The notes: generated from the letters alone by a model not told the origin. DNA of 64,000 nucleotides from Eshraghiella sp051880035 (GCA_051880035.1 JBJENE010000066.1:1-64000), one strand, 5' to 3'. Positions 1-9,081 are shown, numbered from the stretch's first letter. A program made the numbers and translations.

Positions 1-48
1 TACTTCATTATAATTTCTTAAATCTGATACAGGTAATATATTCGGCAT
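1..48 (-). CDS. Phd/YefM-type antitoxin, N-terminal fragment (runs off window)
   Basis: An ATG at 46-48 on the minus strand opens a frame that stays open to base 1 and reads MPNILPVSDLRNYNEV. This is the usual opening of Phd/YefM-family antitoxins (a Leu-Pro-Val-Ser-Asp-Leu-Arg-Asn segment that forms the first strand and helix of the DNA-binding domain). A GAAAGGAAG ribosome site lies at 57-65. Family members neutralise a RelE/YoeB/Doc-type toxin encoded just downstream and repress their own promoter. The toxin would lie outside this window. Only 16 residues are visible, so the call rests on a short motif. Confidence 0.6.
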   Translation of the reverse strand, partial: MPNILPVSDLRNYNEV

Positions 49-209
49 AAAATCAACTTCCTTTCATATTCTCTGTTTATATATAAATTATACAAAAAAG
101 TGTTGTAAAATTCAACGAATAATTTTACAGCATTTAAAAAAGATTGTCCGCCTTAATTGCAACAAAGCGGGAACGTTTTTGCTTTACAGGACAAAGTTTC
201 CTATAAAGC

Positions 210-244
210 AAAAGTCCCATAAACACCGGGTTTACAGGACTTTT
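210..244 (-). terminator. Terminator hairpin after gdhA
   Basis: AAAAGTCC at 210-217 pairs with GGACTTTT at 237-244, and an inner TAAAC/GTTTA pair extends the stem. The minus-strand transcript of gdhA (stop at 275) would form this hairpin about 30 nt after the stop codon. Confidence 0.65.
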
Positions 245-274
245 CATTATCATTTATTAATTTGGAATCAGTAA

Positions 275-1609
275 TTATACAATTCCCTGAGCCTTCATAG
301 CTTCTGCAACCTTTAAGAAACCTGCAATGTTGGCACCTGCTACATAGTTGCCTTCCATTCCGTATTTCTTGGAAGCCTCATCAAGGTTATGGAAAATGTT
401 AACCATGATGTTCTTAAGCTTAGAATCAACCTCTTCAAATGTCCAGCTGAGTCTCTCTGAGTTCTGGCTCATTTCAAGAGCTGATGTAGCAACACCACCT
501 GCGTTTGAAGCCTTGCCAGGGCAGAAAAGAACACCGTTAGCCTGAAGATATTCGGTAGCTTCAAGAGTTGTAGGCATGTTAGCACCTTCAGCTACTGCGA
601 AGCATCCGTTAGAAACTAATGTCTTAGCATCTTCAATTCCAAGTTCGTTCTGAGTAGCACATGGAAGAGCAACATCACATTTAACTGTCCATACGCCTTT
701 GCCTTCATGATATTCTGCTGAAGGTCTTGCTGCCGCATATTCTGTAAGACGGGCTCTCTTAACTTCCTTAACTTCTTTAAGAAGAGCAACATCGATTCCT
801 TCAGGATCATAGATCCAGCCTGTTGAATCAGAACATGTTACAGGCTTTGCGCCTAACTGCTGTGCTTTCTGAATTGCATAGATTGCAACATTTCCTGCAC
901 CTGAAACACAGATAGTCTTACCTGCAATATCTTTACCGTTGCATTTTAACATTTCTTCTGTTAAGTAAAGAAGTCCGTATCCTGTAGCTTCTGTTCTTGC
1001 TAAAGAACCACCGTATGTAAGTCCTTTTCCTGTAAGAACACCTTCATAAAGATTGCGGATTCTCTTGTACTGTCCGTACATATATCCGATTTCGCGTCCG
1101 CCTACACCGATATCTCCTGCAGGAACATCGGTATCTGCACCGATATGCTTGCAAAGCTCAGTCATAAAGCTCTGGCAGAAAGCCATAACTTCTCTATCAG
1201 ATTTTCCCTTAGGATCAAAGTCAGAACCACCTTTACCGCCGCCGATTGGAAGGCCTGTTAAGGAATTCTTAAAAATCTGTTCAAAGCCTAAGAACTTAAT
1301 AATTCCAAGATTTACTGAAGGGTGGAAACGTAATCCTCCCTTGTAAGGTCCGATTGCACTGTTAAACTGTACTCTGAAACCGTTGTTTACCTGAACCTGT
1401 CCTTTATCATCAACCCATGGTACACGGAACATTATAACTCTCTCAGGGGTTACAAGTCTTTCAAGTAATGCATCCTTACGATACTCTTCCTCGTTAGCCT
1501 CAACAACTACACGAAGAGATTCCAAAACTTCTTTGGCTGCCTGATGAAATTCAGGCTGTGCCGGATTCTTTGCAATAACCATTGCTAAGACGTCATCTAC
1601 ATATGACAT
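275..1609 (-). CDS. gdhA: NADP-specific glutamate dehydrogenase
   Basis: Hexameric glutamate dehydrogenase making glutamate from 2-oxoglutarate, ammonia and NADPH in the cytosol. The product is 444 residues, the usual length for this class. The dimerisation domain carries the GGGKGGSD segment with the catalytic lysine and the PAGDIGVGGREIGY segment; a Rossmann domain (SGAGNVAIYA) follows. The start was placed at the ATG at 1607-1609 because AAGGAGGA lies just upstream; an ATG at 1666 would add 19 residues that do not resemble the family and would lie upstream of that site. It is monocistronic with its own promoter (1683-1711) and terminator. The untranslated leader of about 70 nt is moderately long but shows no riboswitch I recognise. 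Confidence 0.97.
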   Translation of the reverse strand: MSYVDDVLAMVIAKNPAQPEFHQAAKEVLESLRVVVEANEEEYRKDALLERLVTPERVIMFRVPWVDDKGQVQVNNGFRVQFNSAIGPYKGGLRFHPSVNLGIIKFLGFEQIFKNSLTGLPIGGGKGGSDFDPKGKSDREVMAFCQSFMTELCKHIGADTDVPAGDIGVGGREIGYMYGQYKRIRNLYEGVLTGKGLTYGGSLARTEATGYGLLYLTEEMLKCNGKDIAGKTICVSGAGNVAIYAIQKAQQLGAKPVTCSDSTGWIYDPEGIDVALLKEVKEVKRARLTEYAAARPSAEYHEGKGVWTVKCDVALPCATQNELGIEDAKTLVSNGCFAVAEGANMPTTLEATEYLQANGVLFCPGKASNAGGVATSALEMSQNSERLSWTFEEVDSKLKNIMVNIFHNLDEASKKYGMEGNYVAGANIAGFLKVAEAMKAQGIV

Positions 1610-1682
1610 AATTAAGTCCTCCTTGCATGAAATATATTCATTATAACCATTCAGGTAATTCATCACGTTACCCGTTGGTGTT

Positions 1683-1711
1683 ATTATAATAAAGTTTTAT
1701 TTGTACTGCAA
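1683..1711 (-). promoter_or_regulatory. SigA-type promoter of gdhA
   Basis: On the minus strand, TTGCAG (1706-1711) is followed after exactly 17 bp by TATAAT (1683-1688). Transcription would start near 1676, giving a leader of about 70 nt. Confidence 0.75.
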
Positions 1712-1773
1712 GAAATTTTTTAAAGCGAGGTTTTTTCTTAATTTAATTACACATATATGGATTTTGGCTTAAT

Positions 1774-2700
1774 TTAATTAAGTTTTTCTACCGAGAGGCG
1801 GTCTGTGTCATAGTAATACACATAATCCGATAAATACTCATCATAATTAACCCGGGTTATGTTTACATCTCTTACCATTTTTTCCAGTTCTTTTCCGTTA
1901 ATCAGTTTGTCATCAGGGACAAAAATAAGCTCGTGAATACTGCTTGGCAGAATAAAGAAGTTTCCGTAAGTTTTACCGAAATCGCGAAGAAGTTTTTCAT
2001 TCAGGATTCCGGCGGCTCCGAAAATACCTGTTTTGTTTGTAAGAACAAACATTTCGGGTGCAGAGGTTTTAAGGTTCTCAATATCATTGTACATATCCTC
2101 TCTCTGTTCATCAGAATAACCTTCACTTCCGATAAGCTCACCAAGTATTTCTACCATGGACTTTATAACGGGTTTCATTATAACCGGCGTATTTTCCATT
2201 GCAATTTCATGAAGCATATCTTCATCAATATTCCATCTGTCAAGAAAGCTTTTGTTCACTATTGAGGTGGCACATCCCGTCCCTGTATTTTCTATATAAA
2301 AATAATACACAACGGCAAAATCAAGATAATCTTTGTGTGGAACTTCATTAAGCATGGCAAGATTTCTTTCCCTGTTGACCAGCTTACAGGCAATCCGGCT
2401 TCTCATAACATCAAAATCGGTAAAATCCTCCACATTAAATCCAAAATCATTTCTCGCCTTTTGGTCCGACTCCAGTATATCTTCGGCAATTTTTTCAAGG
2501 CTTTTCCCCTCAAGGAAATCATTATAATAACTGTTAAGATATATTGTGGGTGTCACAACTGCATCGGGTTTCTGAATCATAATACAATCCAGGTTAAATG
2601 AATTGTTTTTGGTCACTTTCCTCAAAACCACACTATCCTCTTTCGGACATACTTTCTCCACCAAATCCCTTATGCATTCCAAAAAATCAAGATATTCCAT
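1774..2700 (-). CDS. DUF5688-like protein of unknown function
   Basis: A 308-residue soluble protein without signal peptide or membrane segments. It resembles the DUF5688 family common in gut Clostridia, whose members are often found in several copies per genome and whose function is unknown. Recognisable features are the N-terminal segment with a LYLN-type strand (TIYLNSYYNDFLEGKS) and a C-terminal part with FILPSSIHELIF. The start is placed at the ATG at 2698-2700 (AAAGGA upstream); an in-frame ATG 24 nt earlier is less well placed. It stands alone between gdhA and efp. No function should be inferred beyond family resemblance. Confidence 0.7.
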   Translation of the reverse strand: MEYLDFLECIRDLVEKVCPKEDSVVLRKVTKNNSFNLDCIMIQKPDAVVTPTIYLNSYYNDFLEGKSLEKIAEDILESDQKARNDFGFNVEDFTDFDVMRSRIACKLVNRERNLAMLNEVPHKDYLDFAVVYYFYIENTGTGCATSIVNKSFLDRWNIDEDMLHEIAMENTPVIMKPVIKSMVEILGELIGSEGYSDEQREDMYNDIENLKTSAPEMFVLTNKTGIFGAAGILNEKLLRDFGKTYGNFFILPSSIHELIFVPDDKLINGKELEKMVRDVNITRVNYDEYLSDYVYYYDTDRLSVEKLN

Positions 2701-2801
2701 AATTAATCCTTTCATATATATCAACCCCGGCAGGCTAAGGATTATACGGCTTATATTAAATTATAAAAATGTGAAAATAATGAAAAAAAGAAGTTTATGA
2801 T

Positions 2802-2828
2802 ATCCCCCCGGGATGTGCCCGGAGGGAT
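2802..2828 (-). terminator. GC-rich hairpin downstream of efp
   Basis: ATCCCCCCGGG (2802-2812) pairs with CCCGGAGGGAT (2818-2828) just past the efp stop. On the minus strand a T-run follows after about ten bases, so it is a probable but not ideal intrinsic terminator. Confidence 0.6.
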
Positions 2829-2842
2829 ACAGAAAAAACAAA

Positions 2843-3400
2843 TTAAGCTCTTGAAAGATACTCTCCTGTTCTTGTATCAATCTTAATCTTATCACCAAGG
2901 TTAACGAAGAGAGGAACATAAACAGTTGCTCCTGTTTCAACAGTTGCAGGCTTTGTTGCACCTGTAGCTGTATCGCCCTTAACACCCGGCTCTGTTGCTG
3001 TAATCTCAAGTTCAACAAACATAGGAGGTTCAATAGCAAAAACCTCTCCGTTGTATGAGCAGAGTTTACACATATCATTTTCTTTAACGAACTTAAGGGC
3101 ATCTCCTACATTATCGCTTGAAAGCTGAATCTGCTCGAAGTTCTCTGTATTCATGAAGAAGTAATCCTCACCATCTGAGTAAAGATACTGATATTCAGAT
3201 TTATCAATGTGGGCAAGCTGGAATTTCTCAGTAGGTCTGAAAGATTTCTCAATAACGCCGCCACTCTTAATGTTTTTTAATTTAGTTCTGACAAAAGCTG
3301 CGCCCTTGCCCGGTTTTACATGCTGGAATTCAATGATCTGGTAAATATTATTATCCATCTCTATTGTAATACCGTTTTTAAAATCACCTGCAACTACCAT
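2843..3400 (-). CDS. efp: Elongation factor P
   Basis: EF-P enters the ribosomal E site and helps peptide-bond formation at polyproline stretches. At 185 residues it has the standard length and three-domain layout: a KOW-like N-terminal domain with the PGKGAAF loop whose lysine (near residue 32) is the tip that contacts the peptidyl-tRNA, then two OB-type domains ending in GDKIKIDTRTGEYLSRA. The ATG at 3400 has an AAGGAGG site about 11 nt upstream. No EpmA/YmfI-type modification gene is visible nearby, so the state of the loop lysine cannot be inferred here. Confidence 0.97.
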   Translation of the reverse strand: MVVAGDFKNGITIEMDNNIYQIIEFQHVKPGKGAAFVRTKLKNIKSGGVIEKSFRPTEKFQLAHIDKSEYQYLYSDGEDYFFMNTENFEQIQLSSDNVGDALKFVKENDMCKLCSYNGEVFAIEPPMFVELEITATEPGVKGDTATGATKPATVETGATVYVPLFVNLGDKIKIDTRTGEYLSRA

Positions 3401-3463
3401 ATAAAGGTGTACCTCCTTAGAATTGTCTTGTTATATTTTATAATATGGTTTTACATATTTCAA

Positions 3464-5239
3464 CTACTTTTTTTTATTAGTGAGAACAACCACCGTTCTC
3501 GGCTCAACAACAATGAACTTTTCAGGCTTATCGTTGCTGATTTCGGTTCCTGTCGTGAACATAATTTCCCACTCTGATTCCGGCACGGAAGGAAGTGCAA
3601 TTTCGTGCGGCTCCCAATGCATATTAAATGCAAGATATACATCATTTTCCGGCTTGGCTGCATATTTACCGCAATATAAAATTCCTCCATGGCGGTTGTA
3701 GTGAGCCATATCCGGATACCATGCTTTACTGCCGTGGTATGACACATCCGGAAGGCCGTGGTATCTGTAATCAACCAGAGACGGTTCTTTATCCATATGA
3801 AGAACCGTATGCTCCCTTCGGAATGCAATAAGCTCTTTAACGAACTCAAAAAACTTACGGTTTCTCGTAAAAGCACCCCAGTCAACCCAGCCTGTTTCAT
3901 TATCCTGACAGTACGGATTATTATTTCCGTGCTGGCTGTTTCCAAACTCATCTCCGCCGAAAATGAGCGGAATTCCCTGAGCCGTAAAAAGGATTGTCAT
4001 TGCATTCTTCATAAGGCGGCTCCTGAGTTCTTGTATTTTTCTCTTCTTGGTAGGACCTTCCACTCCGCAGTTCCAGCTTAAATTATAATCCTCACCGTCA
4101 CGGTTATTTTCACCGTTATCCTCATTATGCTTTCTGTCATAAGAAAACAAATCAGCAAGGGTAAAGCCGTTATTGTTGGCAACATAATTAACTGTGGATT
4201 CGTGATTAGGATTTTTGCACATGGCATAGAAAAATGCCTGAAGCTGGTCTTCATCACCTTTGAGAATTCTCCGGCTTACATTGCGGAATCCGTCATTATA
4301 TTCGATAAGATTTTTATTGTTACAATCATGATACCAGTCAGAGTAAAAAATCTTAAAATCTTTAAGATATACATCCTCTGCCAGAATAAGCCGTACTCTC
4401 TCATCACAAAGTACATGGGCGCCGTCAATATGGTACTCTTTTTTCCAGTAGCGGAGACAGTCATCAATAAGCCCTGCGGTAATTTCTCTCGGGAAATAAA
4501 ACTCCATATACACTTCTATTCCGTTGGCATGGAATTTTTTGATCATTTCCTTAACTTCTGTTGTATAGTCATTTCCGGAAAGATAACAGGCACAGTAATC
4601 GGCCTTAGGTGCAAAATAGTATCCTTTATCATACCCCCAGAAATTATTTCCTGCGCCGGAACTTACAAATTCATATGCAGGCATCAGCTCCACACCATTA
4701 ATTCCCAGTTCAAGAAAATACGGTATTTTCTCAGCCAGACCCTTAAAAGTACCTTTATTCTTAACCTTGGAAAAACGGTTTTTCGTATATCCTTTAACAT
4801 GAAGCTTATATATCACAAGGTCTGAAGGACATATGTGCAGCGATTTGTCACCGTCCCAGGAAAAGCTGTCCCCGGTAAGTACGCCGTAATATTTCTTTGT
4901 GCCGTCAGGCATTGTAATAATCTTAAGGCTTTTGGCATATGGGTCAGTAATATTTTCCTCACCGTCCCTGTAAATATACATATAACCATCAAGATTAATT
5001 CCTTTGATTATAAAAGAAAAAACTTCCCCGTCTTTATACTCTTTCCCCACCCGTATTTCGTATTCCGGCTTATCATCCGGATTGCTGTATAATAAAAGAC
5101 TGATTTCCTCCGATGCAGATACAAAAGCAAATGCATAACCGTCATTTGTTATATACGCTCCCAAACGATAGCCTTCATTTACAGCAATTTCAATATCTGA
5201 TGGGATGGTGTTTTTATGTGAAGTTGTATTCTGTGTCAT
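3464..5239 (-). CDS. GlgX/isoamylase-like GH13 protein, probably catalytically inactive
   Basis: A 591-residue cytosolic protein with a CBM48-like N-terminus (about 15-125) and a GH13 barrel of the glycogen-debranching type. The family signature around 358-396 (GFTLADLFSY, KHNEDNGENNRDG, SWNCGVEGPT) is nearly intact. The residues that do chemistry in GH13 are not. Region I, normally DVVxNH, reads MEFYFPRE at 245-252. Region II, normally DGFRFD, reads DGAHVL at 272-277, with Leu where the nucleophile should be. Region IV, normally HDGF, reads NNGF at 356-359, so the transition-state Asp is Asn. Only a region-III Glu (E288 in LAEDV) may remain. A glycogen-binding or regulatory role is an inference. 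It is monocistronic between efp and the GGDEF-EAL gene. Confidence 0.8.
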   Translation of the reverse strand: MTQNTTSHKNTIPSDIEIAVNEGYRLGAYITNDGYAFAFVSASEEISLLLYSNPDDKPEYEIRVGKEYKDGEVFSFIIKGINLDGYMYIYRDGEENITDPYAKSLKIITMPDGTKKYYGVLTGDSFSWDGDKSLHICPSDLVIYKLHVKGYTKNRFSKVKNKGTFKGLAEKIPYFLELGINGVELMPAYEFVSSGAGNNFWGYDKGYYFAPKADYCACYLSGNDYTTEVKEMIKKFHANGIEVYMEFYFPREITAGLIDDCLRYWKKEYHIDGAHVLCDERVRLILAEDVYLKDFKIFYSDWYHDCNNKNLIEYNDGFRNVSRRILKGDEDQLQAFFYAMCKNPNHESTVNYVANNNGFTLADLFSYDRKHNEDNGENNRDGEDYNLSWNCGVEGPTKKRKIQELRSRLMKNAMTILFTAQGIPLIFGGDEFGNSQHGNNNPYCQDNETGWVDWGAFTRNRKFFEFVKELIAFRREHTVLHMDKEPSLVDYRYHGLPDVSYHGSKAWYPDMAHYNRHGGILYCGKYAAKPENDVYLAFNMHWEPHEIALPSVPESEWEIMFTTGTEISNDKPEKFIVVEPRTVVVLTNKKK

Positions 5240-5282
5240 TTAATATCGCCATTCCTTTCATTCCTTACGGGTACTTTTATCA

Positions 5283-6959
5283 TTATGCAGACAGATAAAC
5301 CTTCTTAAACTCATCGTTTACAACCGGTTTTCCAAAATAAAAGCCCTGTATATAATCAGGATTCAGCTCCGTAAGAGCGTCAAGCTGCTCTTTGGTCTCC
5401 ACACCTTCCAGACAGATTTTAATGTCCACACTATGAGCTAAATCAGTAAAAGATTTAATGAGATTATAATCAAATCCCGGAATTGTGGAATTAACAACAA
5501 ACGCCCGGTCGATTTTAAGTGTATTAACCTGCATATCCCTGAGATATCTCATATTGGAATACCCTGTTCCGAAATCGTCTATTGCAAGTCCGATACCGTT
5601 ATGGTATATCTCTTCTACCGTCTCCCTGACTTTGCCGTGCGTTTCAATCTCTCCGCTTTCGGTAAGCTCCAGAACGATATTTTCAACCGGTACACGGACT
5701 AATCTTGCAAATTGGGTAATTTCATCTATTATGTCACTCTTTTGAAGCTGTACATATGACAGATTAATATGCATTATAAAATCCGGATTAATGTCAAGCC
5801 ACTTTTTACACTGCTCGATGGCAGAACGATACACAAATCTGCCCACCGGAATAATTAAACCGCTGTCCTCGAGAAGCGGAACAAACTCAGCCGGTGACAT
5901 AACTCCGTACCTGGAGCTGTTCCATCTTAATAAGGCTTCCGCACCTGCAACAATATTCTTAGGTGATGCTATAATAGGTTGGAACACAAGGAAGAATCCG
6001 TTAAAATCGTTTTTAACTGCCTGCCTTAATTCTTCCTGAACCTCAAGAGCATACATATAGCTTGAATATTTTTGCTCATTGAAGAAACAAATACTGTTCT
6101 TGCCCTGTTTCTTGGCACAACTTAAAGCAAATTCGCTTTTTCTGTACAAAGCTTCATAGGAAAGATTTGTAGCACCAATCCGCATTACTCCCGCTGATAT
6201 CGTATAGAAAATGGCATAATCAAGTGCTGCCGAGCTCTTTTCTATTTCTTTTCGAAGCTCCTGGAAAATCTCTCCGATTGCCTCATCCGAAAGGTCTTCA
6301 TTATAAAAAATTGAGAACTCGTCCCCTTCCATTCTGTAAATTCTGATATGGCTTGGAACAACCCTTATCAGGCAGTTTGCCAGGGAGCGTAAAACTCCGT
6401 CTCCTGCCTCATAACCGTATTTTTCATTAATGTCGCGAAAATTATCAATACCGATTCGCATTACAAAACCGGAAGAGCCGTGGTTTCCCATGCTCCATGT
6501 ATTATAATCCCTTTCAAAAAGGACCTGTGTACGAAATCCTGTAACATTATCCGCATTCTTGCGTTCTCCGAGTTCGGAAATTCTTCCGATAATGTGGGTA
6601 TTTGACTCATCATTGCCACGGATAACTTTACCGCTGCAGTTTACCCAGCAAAGATTACCGTCTCTGGCCACAAACCGTATATCAAAATTAATCTCGTCTA
6701 TATTGCCTCTTACCACATCCACAAAAAGCTCTGTAACATTCTTAAAATCCTTTTTGTAGATAATATTTTTAAGTACATGTATACTGTTACTGAATTTGGC
6801 AGACGGGAAGTTATATTTTTCTACGGCTGTCTTTGATATTGAAAAATAATCTTTTTCCAAATCAAAGAAAAACAAATAATCCTCTGTGCAATCGCCAATA
6901 ATATTTACTGCGTATTCAAATTGTCTGTATTCCGTGGTGTTGTTATCAAATACACTCAT
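5283..6959 (-). CDS. PAS-GGDEF-EAL cyclic-di-GMP protein
   Basis: A 558-residue cytosolic protein with no membrane segment. It has a PAS-like sensor (about 1-135), a GGDEF domain (about 140-295) and an EAL domain (about 310-555). The GGDEF signature is EGDEF, and the RxxD inhibitory site before it is absent (VPSH). The EAL domain keeps every catalytic landmark I can check: EALLRW, the Asn of HINLSY, the Glu of ELTESGE, DDFGTGYS, the Lys of LKIDRAFV, EGVET and the Gln of QGFYFGKP. It is therefore expected to degrade c-di-GMP; cyclase activity is uncertain. Its ATG overlaps the TAA of the upstream ABC-F gene by one base, so the two are translationally coupled. Confidence 0.93.
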   Translation of the reverse strand: MSVFDNNTTEYRQFEYAVNIIGDCTEDYLFFFDLEKDYFSISKTAVEKYNFPSAKFSNSIHVLKNIIYKKDFKNVTELFVDVVRGNIDEINFDIRFVARDGNLCWVNCSGKVIRGNDESNTHIIGRISELGERKNADNVTGFRTQVLFERDYNTWSMGNHGSSGFVMRIGIDNFRDINEKYGYEAGDGVLRSLANCLIRVVPSHIRIYRMEGDEFSIFYNEDLSDEAIGEIFQELRKEIEKSSAALDYAIFYTISAGVMRIGATNLSYEALYRKSEFALSCAKKQGKNSICFFNEQKYSSYMYALEVQEELRQAVKNDFNGFFLVFQPIIASPKNIVAGAEALLRWNSSRYGVMSPAEFVPLLEDSGLIIPVGRFVYRSAIEQCKKWLDINPDFIMHINLSYVQLQKSDIIDEITQFARLVRVPVENIVLELTESGEIETHGKVRETVEEIYHNGIGLAIDDFGTGYSNMRYLRDMQVNTLKIDRAFVVNSTIPGFDYNLIKSFTDLAHSVDIKICLEGVETKEQLDALTELNPDYIQGFYFGKPVVNDEFKKVYLSA

Positions 6960-8599
6960 TAATTATCGCTTTCTCCTTCTTCGTTGAAGGTATTGTATAC
7001 CTGGCGTTTTCTCGCCATTTCGTCGCTCTCAAGATATTCATCATAAGTGGTAATCTTATCAATAAGCTTACCGTTAACAAGTTCCATAATTCTGTTGGCT
7101 GTTGTCTGCACAAACTGATGGTCACGGCATGCAAAAAGTGCTACTCCCGGGAACTTAATCAGCCCGTTATTAAGTGCTGTAATTGATTCCATGTCAAGGT
7201 GGTTGGTAGGTTCATCGAAAATAAGTACATTAGAACCCATAATCATCATTTTGGATAAAAGACATCTGACTTTTTCTCCTCCCGATAAAACCCTTACCTT
7301 CTTAACGCCGTCATCTCCGGCAAAAAGCATTCTTCCGAGGAAACCTCTTACATATGTTATATCCTTTTCGGGAGAATACTGCATAAGCCAGTCTGCAATG
7401 GTATCATCACAGTCAAATTCTTTGGTATTATCCTTCGGGAAATATGCCTGTGATGTGGTAATTCCCCACTTAAAACTTCCGGCATCCGGCTCTAATTCTC
7501 CAACCAGAATCTTAAAAAGTGTGGTCTTTGCCAGCTCATCAGAACCGACAAAAGCAATTTTATCATCATGATTAACTATAAATGAAACATCATCAAGTAC
7601 TTTTACACCATCGATTGTCTTGGTAAGTCCTTCCACGGTGAGAACCTCATTACCGATTTCACGGAAAGGTCTGAAATCAATGTACGGATACTTTCTGCTT
7701 GACGGTCTGATGTCATCAAGCTCAATTTTCTCCAAAGCTCTCTTACGGGATGTAGCCTGCTTGGATTTGGAAGCGTTGGCAGAGAATCTCTGGATAAATT
7801 CCTGAAGTTCTTTAATCTTCTCTTCTTTCTTCTTATTGGCTTCCTTCATCTGCTTAATCATTAACTGGCTTGATTCGTACCAGAAATCATAGTTACCTGC
7901 ATAAAGCTGTATCTTGGCATAATCAATATCAGCAATCTGGGTGCATACTTTGTTAAGGAAATAACGATCATGTGAAACCACAATTACGGTATTTTCAAAA
8001 TTAATCAGAAATTCCTCAAGCCATGCTATTGCATCAAGATCAAGGTGGTTGGTAGGCTCATCCAGAAGAAGAATATCCGGATTGCCGAAAAGTGCTTTAG
8101 CCAGAAGAACTTTAACCTTCTGACTTCCGTTAAGCTCTGACATAAGCTTGTAATGAAGGTCAGTCTCTATACCAAGTCCGTTAAGGAGCATTGCCGCATC
8201 TGACTCAGCTTCCCAGCCGTTCATTTCCGCAAATTCCCCTTCAAGCTCACTGGCCCTGATTCCGTCCTCTTCGGAAAAATCCTCTTTGGCATAAATCGCA
8301 TCTTTTTCTTTCATAATCTGATAAAGACGCTCATTACCCATAATTACTGTATCTAATACCATATATGAATCATATTTAAAATGGTCCTGTTCGAGAAAAG
8401 AAAGTCTTTCTCCCGGAGACATCGTAACATCACCTTTGCTAGGTTCTAACTGTCCTGAAAGGATTTTAAGAAAAGTAGATTTACCGGCACCGTTGGCACC
8501 TATAAGTCCATAACAGTTACCCGGTGTGAATTTTATATTTACATCTTCAAATAATGCTTTCTTACCGATTCTAAGTGTAACATTGTTTGCACAAATCAT
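6959..8599 (-). CDS. ABC-F family ATPase (YkpA/YbiT type)
   Basis: A 546-residue protein with two ABC domains joined by the charged linker typical of ABC-F proteins and no membrane part, so it acts on ribosomes or translation rather than as a transporter. The first domain has GANGAGKS (near residue 34) and Walker B LLLDEPTNHLD; its signature reads LNGSQK. The second has LSGGEK and LIFDEPTNHLD, but its Walker A reads GSDELAKT (near residue 350), with Ala in place of the last Gly. The GITTSQAYFP segment suits the YkpA/YbiT group. Members of this group are not established antibiotic-resistance factors. The gene is coupled to the downstream GGDEF-EAL gene by a one-base stop/start overlap. Confidence 0.93.
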   Translation of the reverse strand: MICANNVTLRIGKKALFEDVNIKFTPGNCYGLIGANGAGKSTFLKILSGQLEPSKGDVTMSPGERLSFLEQDHFKYDSYMVLDTVIMGNERLYQIMKEKDAIYAKEDFSEEDGIRASELEGEFAEMNGWEAESDAAMLLNGLGIETDLHYKLMSELNGSQKVKVLLAKALFGNPDILLLDEPTNHLDLDAIAWLEEFLINFENTVIVVSHDRYFLNKVCTQIADIDYAKIQLYAGNYDFWYESSQLMIKQMKEANKKKEEKIKELQEFIQRFSANASKSKQATSRKRALEKIELDDIRPSSRKYPYIDFRPFREIGNEVLTVEGLTKTIDGVKVLDDVSFIVNHDDKIAFVGSDELAKTTLFKILVGELEPDAGSFKWGITTSQAYFPKDNTKEFDCDDTIADWLMQYSPEKDITYVRGFLGRMLFAGDDGVKKVRVLSGGEKVRCLLSKMMIMGSNVLIFDEPTNHLDMESITALNNGLIKFPGVALFACRDHQFVQTTANRIMELVNGKLIDKITTYDEYLESDEMARKRQVYNTFNEEGESDN

Positions 8600-8722
8600 T
8601 TCATTACCTCACTCTTTAACAAATTATTCCACATTTAATTCTATCGTAAAACATTTTTTTTGCAAGGCTTATTTGCTTATTTTTAAAAAAAGTGATTAAA
8701 AAGATTTCCTGTAAAGTAAAAA

Positions 8723-8754
8723 AATACCGCAACAGCCTAAACTGCTGCGGTATT
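8723..8754 (-). terminator. Strong intrinsic terminator after the DUF1540 gene
   Basis: AATACCGCAACAG (8723-8735) pairs with CTGCTGCGGTATT (8742-8754), one mismatch. On the minus strand the stem is followed by a run of T, matching a Rho-independent terminator for the gene ending at 8767. Confidence 0.85.
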
Positions 8755-8766
8755 TACCGTTAGAAA

Positions 8767-9081
8767 CTATCTCATTTTAAAAGTACTGCACTCTGTCTGT
8801 CCATGAACAGTATCTGCAGAAGTTCTGACTTCCACATGTGAAGCCACACACCTTTTATCATCATTATGCATACAGTTTACTGCATCACAACGGATATCCA
8901 TTTTCGGATTAGGTGCGCTGCTGCTGTTTTGCGCACTCTGTGAATAATCTCCTTTGTAGGAGCCACAGCATGTGCTGCCTGAATCAGTTGCAGATTTACC
9001 GATTACTTTAATGCTGTTTTTACAACACATATGCTCTGCATTATAAACACAGTTTGTTACACAACATCCTAAATCTGTCAT
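8767..9081 (-). CDS. DUF1540 cysteine-rich protein with two repeats
   Basis: A 104-residue protein made of two copies of the short DUF1540 unit, one at each end (LGCCVTNCVYN...MCC and IRCDAVNCMHN...CVA), joined by a Ser-rich linker that has a CCGSYKGDYSQSA segment. The regularly spaced cysteines suggest metal binding, as in the family generally; no reaction is known. It sits alone, with a strong terminator 13 bp after its stop and a GGAGG site before the ATG. The lipoprotein gene upstream is separated by about 70 bp. Confidence 0.85.
   Translation of the reverse strand: MTDLGCCVTNCVYNAEHMCCKNSIKVIGKSATDSGSTCCGSYKGDYSQSAQNSSSAPNPKMDIRCDAVNCMHNDDKRCVASHVEVRTSADTVHGQTECSTFKMR

Noticed and set aside
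4127..4825. Plus-strand frame of 232 codons opposite the GH13 gene
   Set aside because: Antisense shadow without ribosome site; the minus-strand frame has clear family motifs.
6959..8599. ABC-F protein as an antibiotic-resistance determinant
   Set aside because: Motifs fit the YkpA/YbiT housekeeping group and not the known resistance ABC-F clades; no link to resistance genes.
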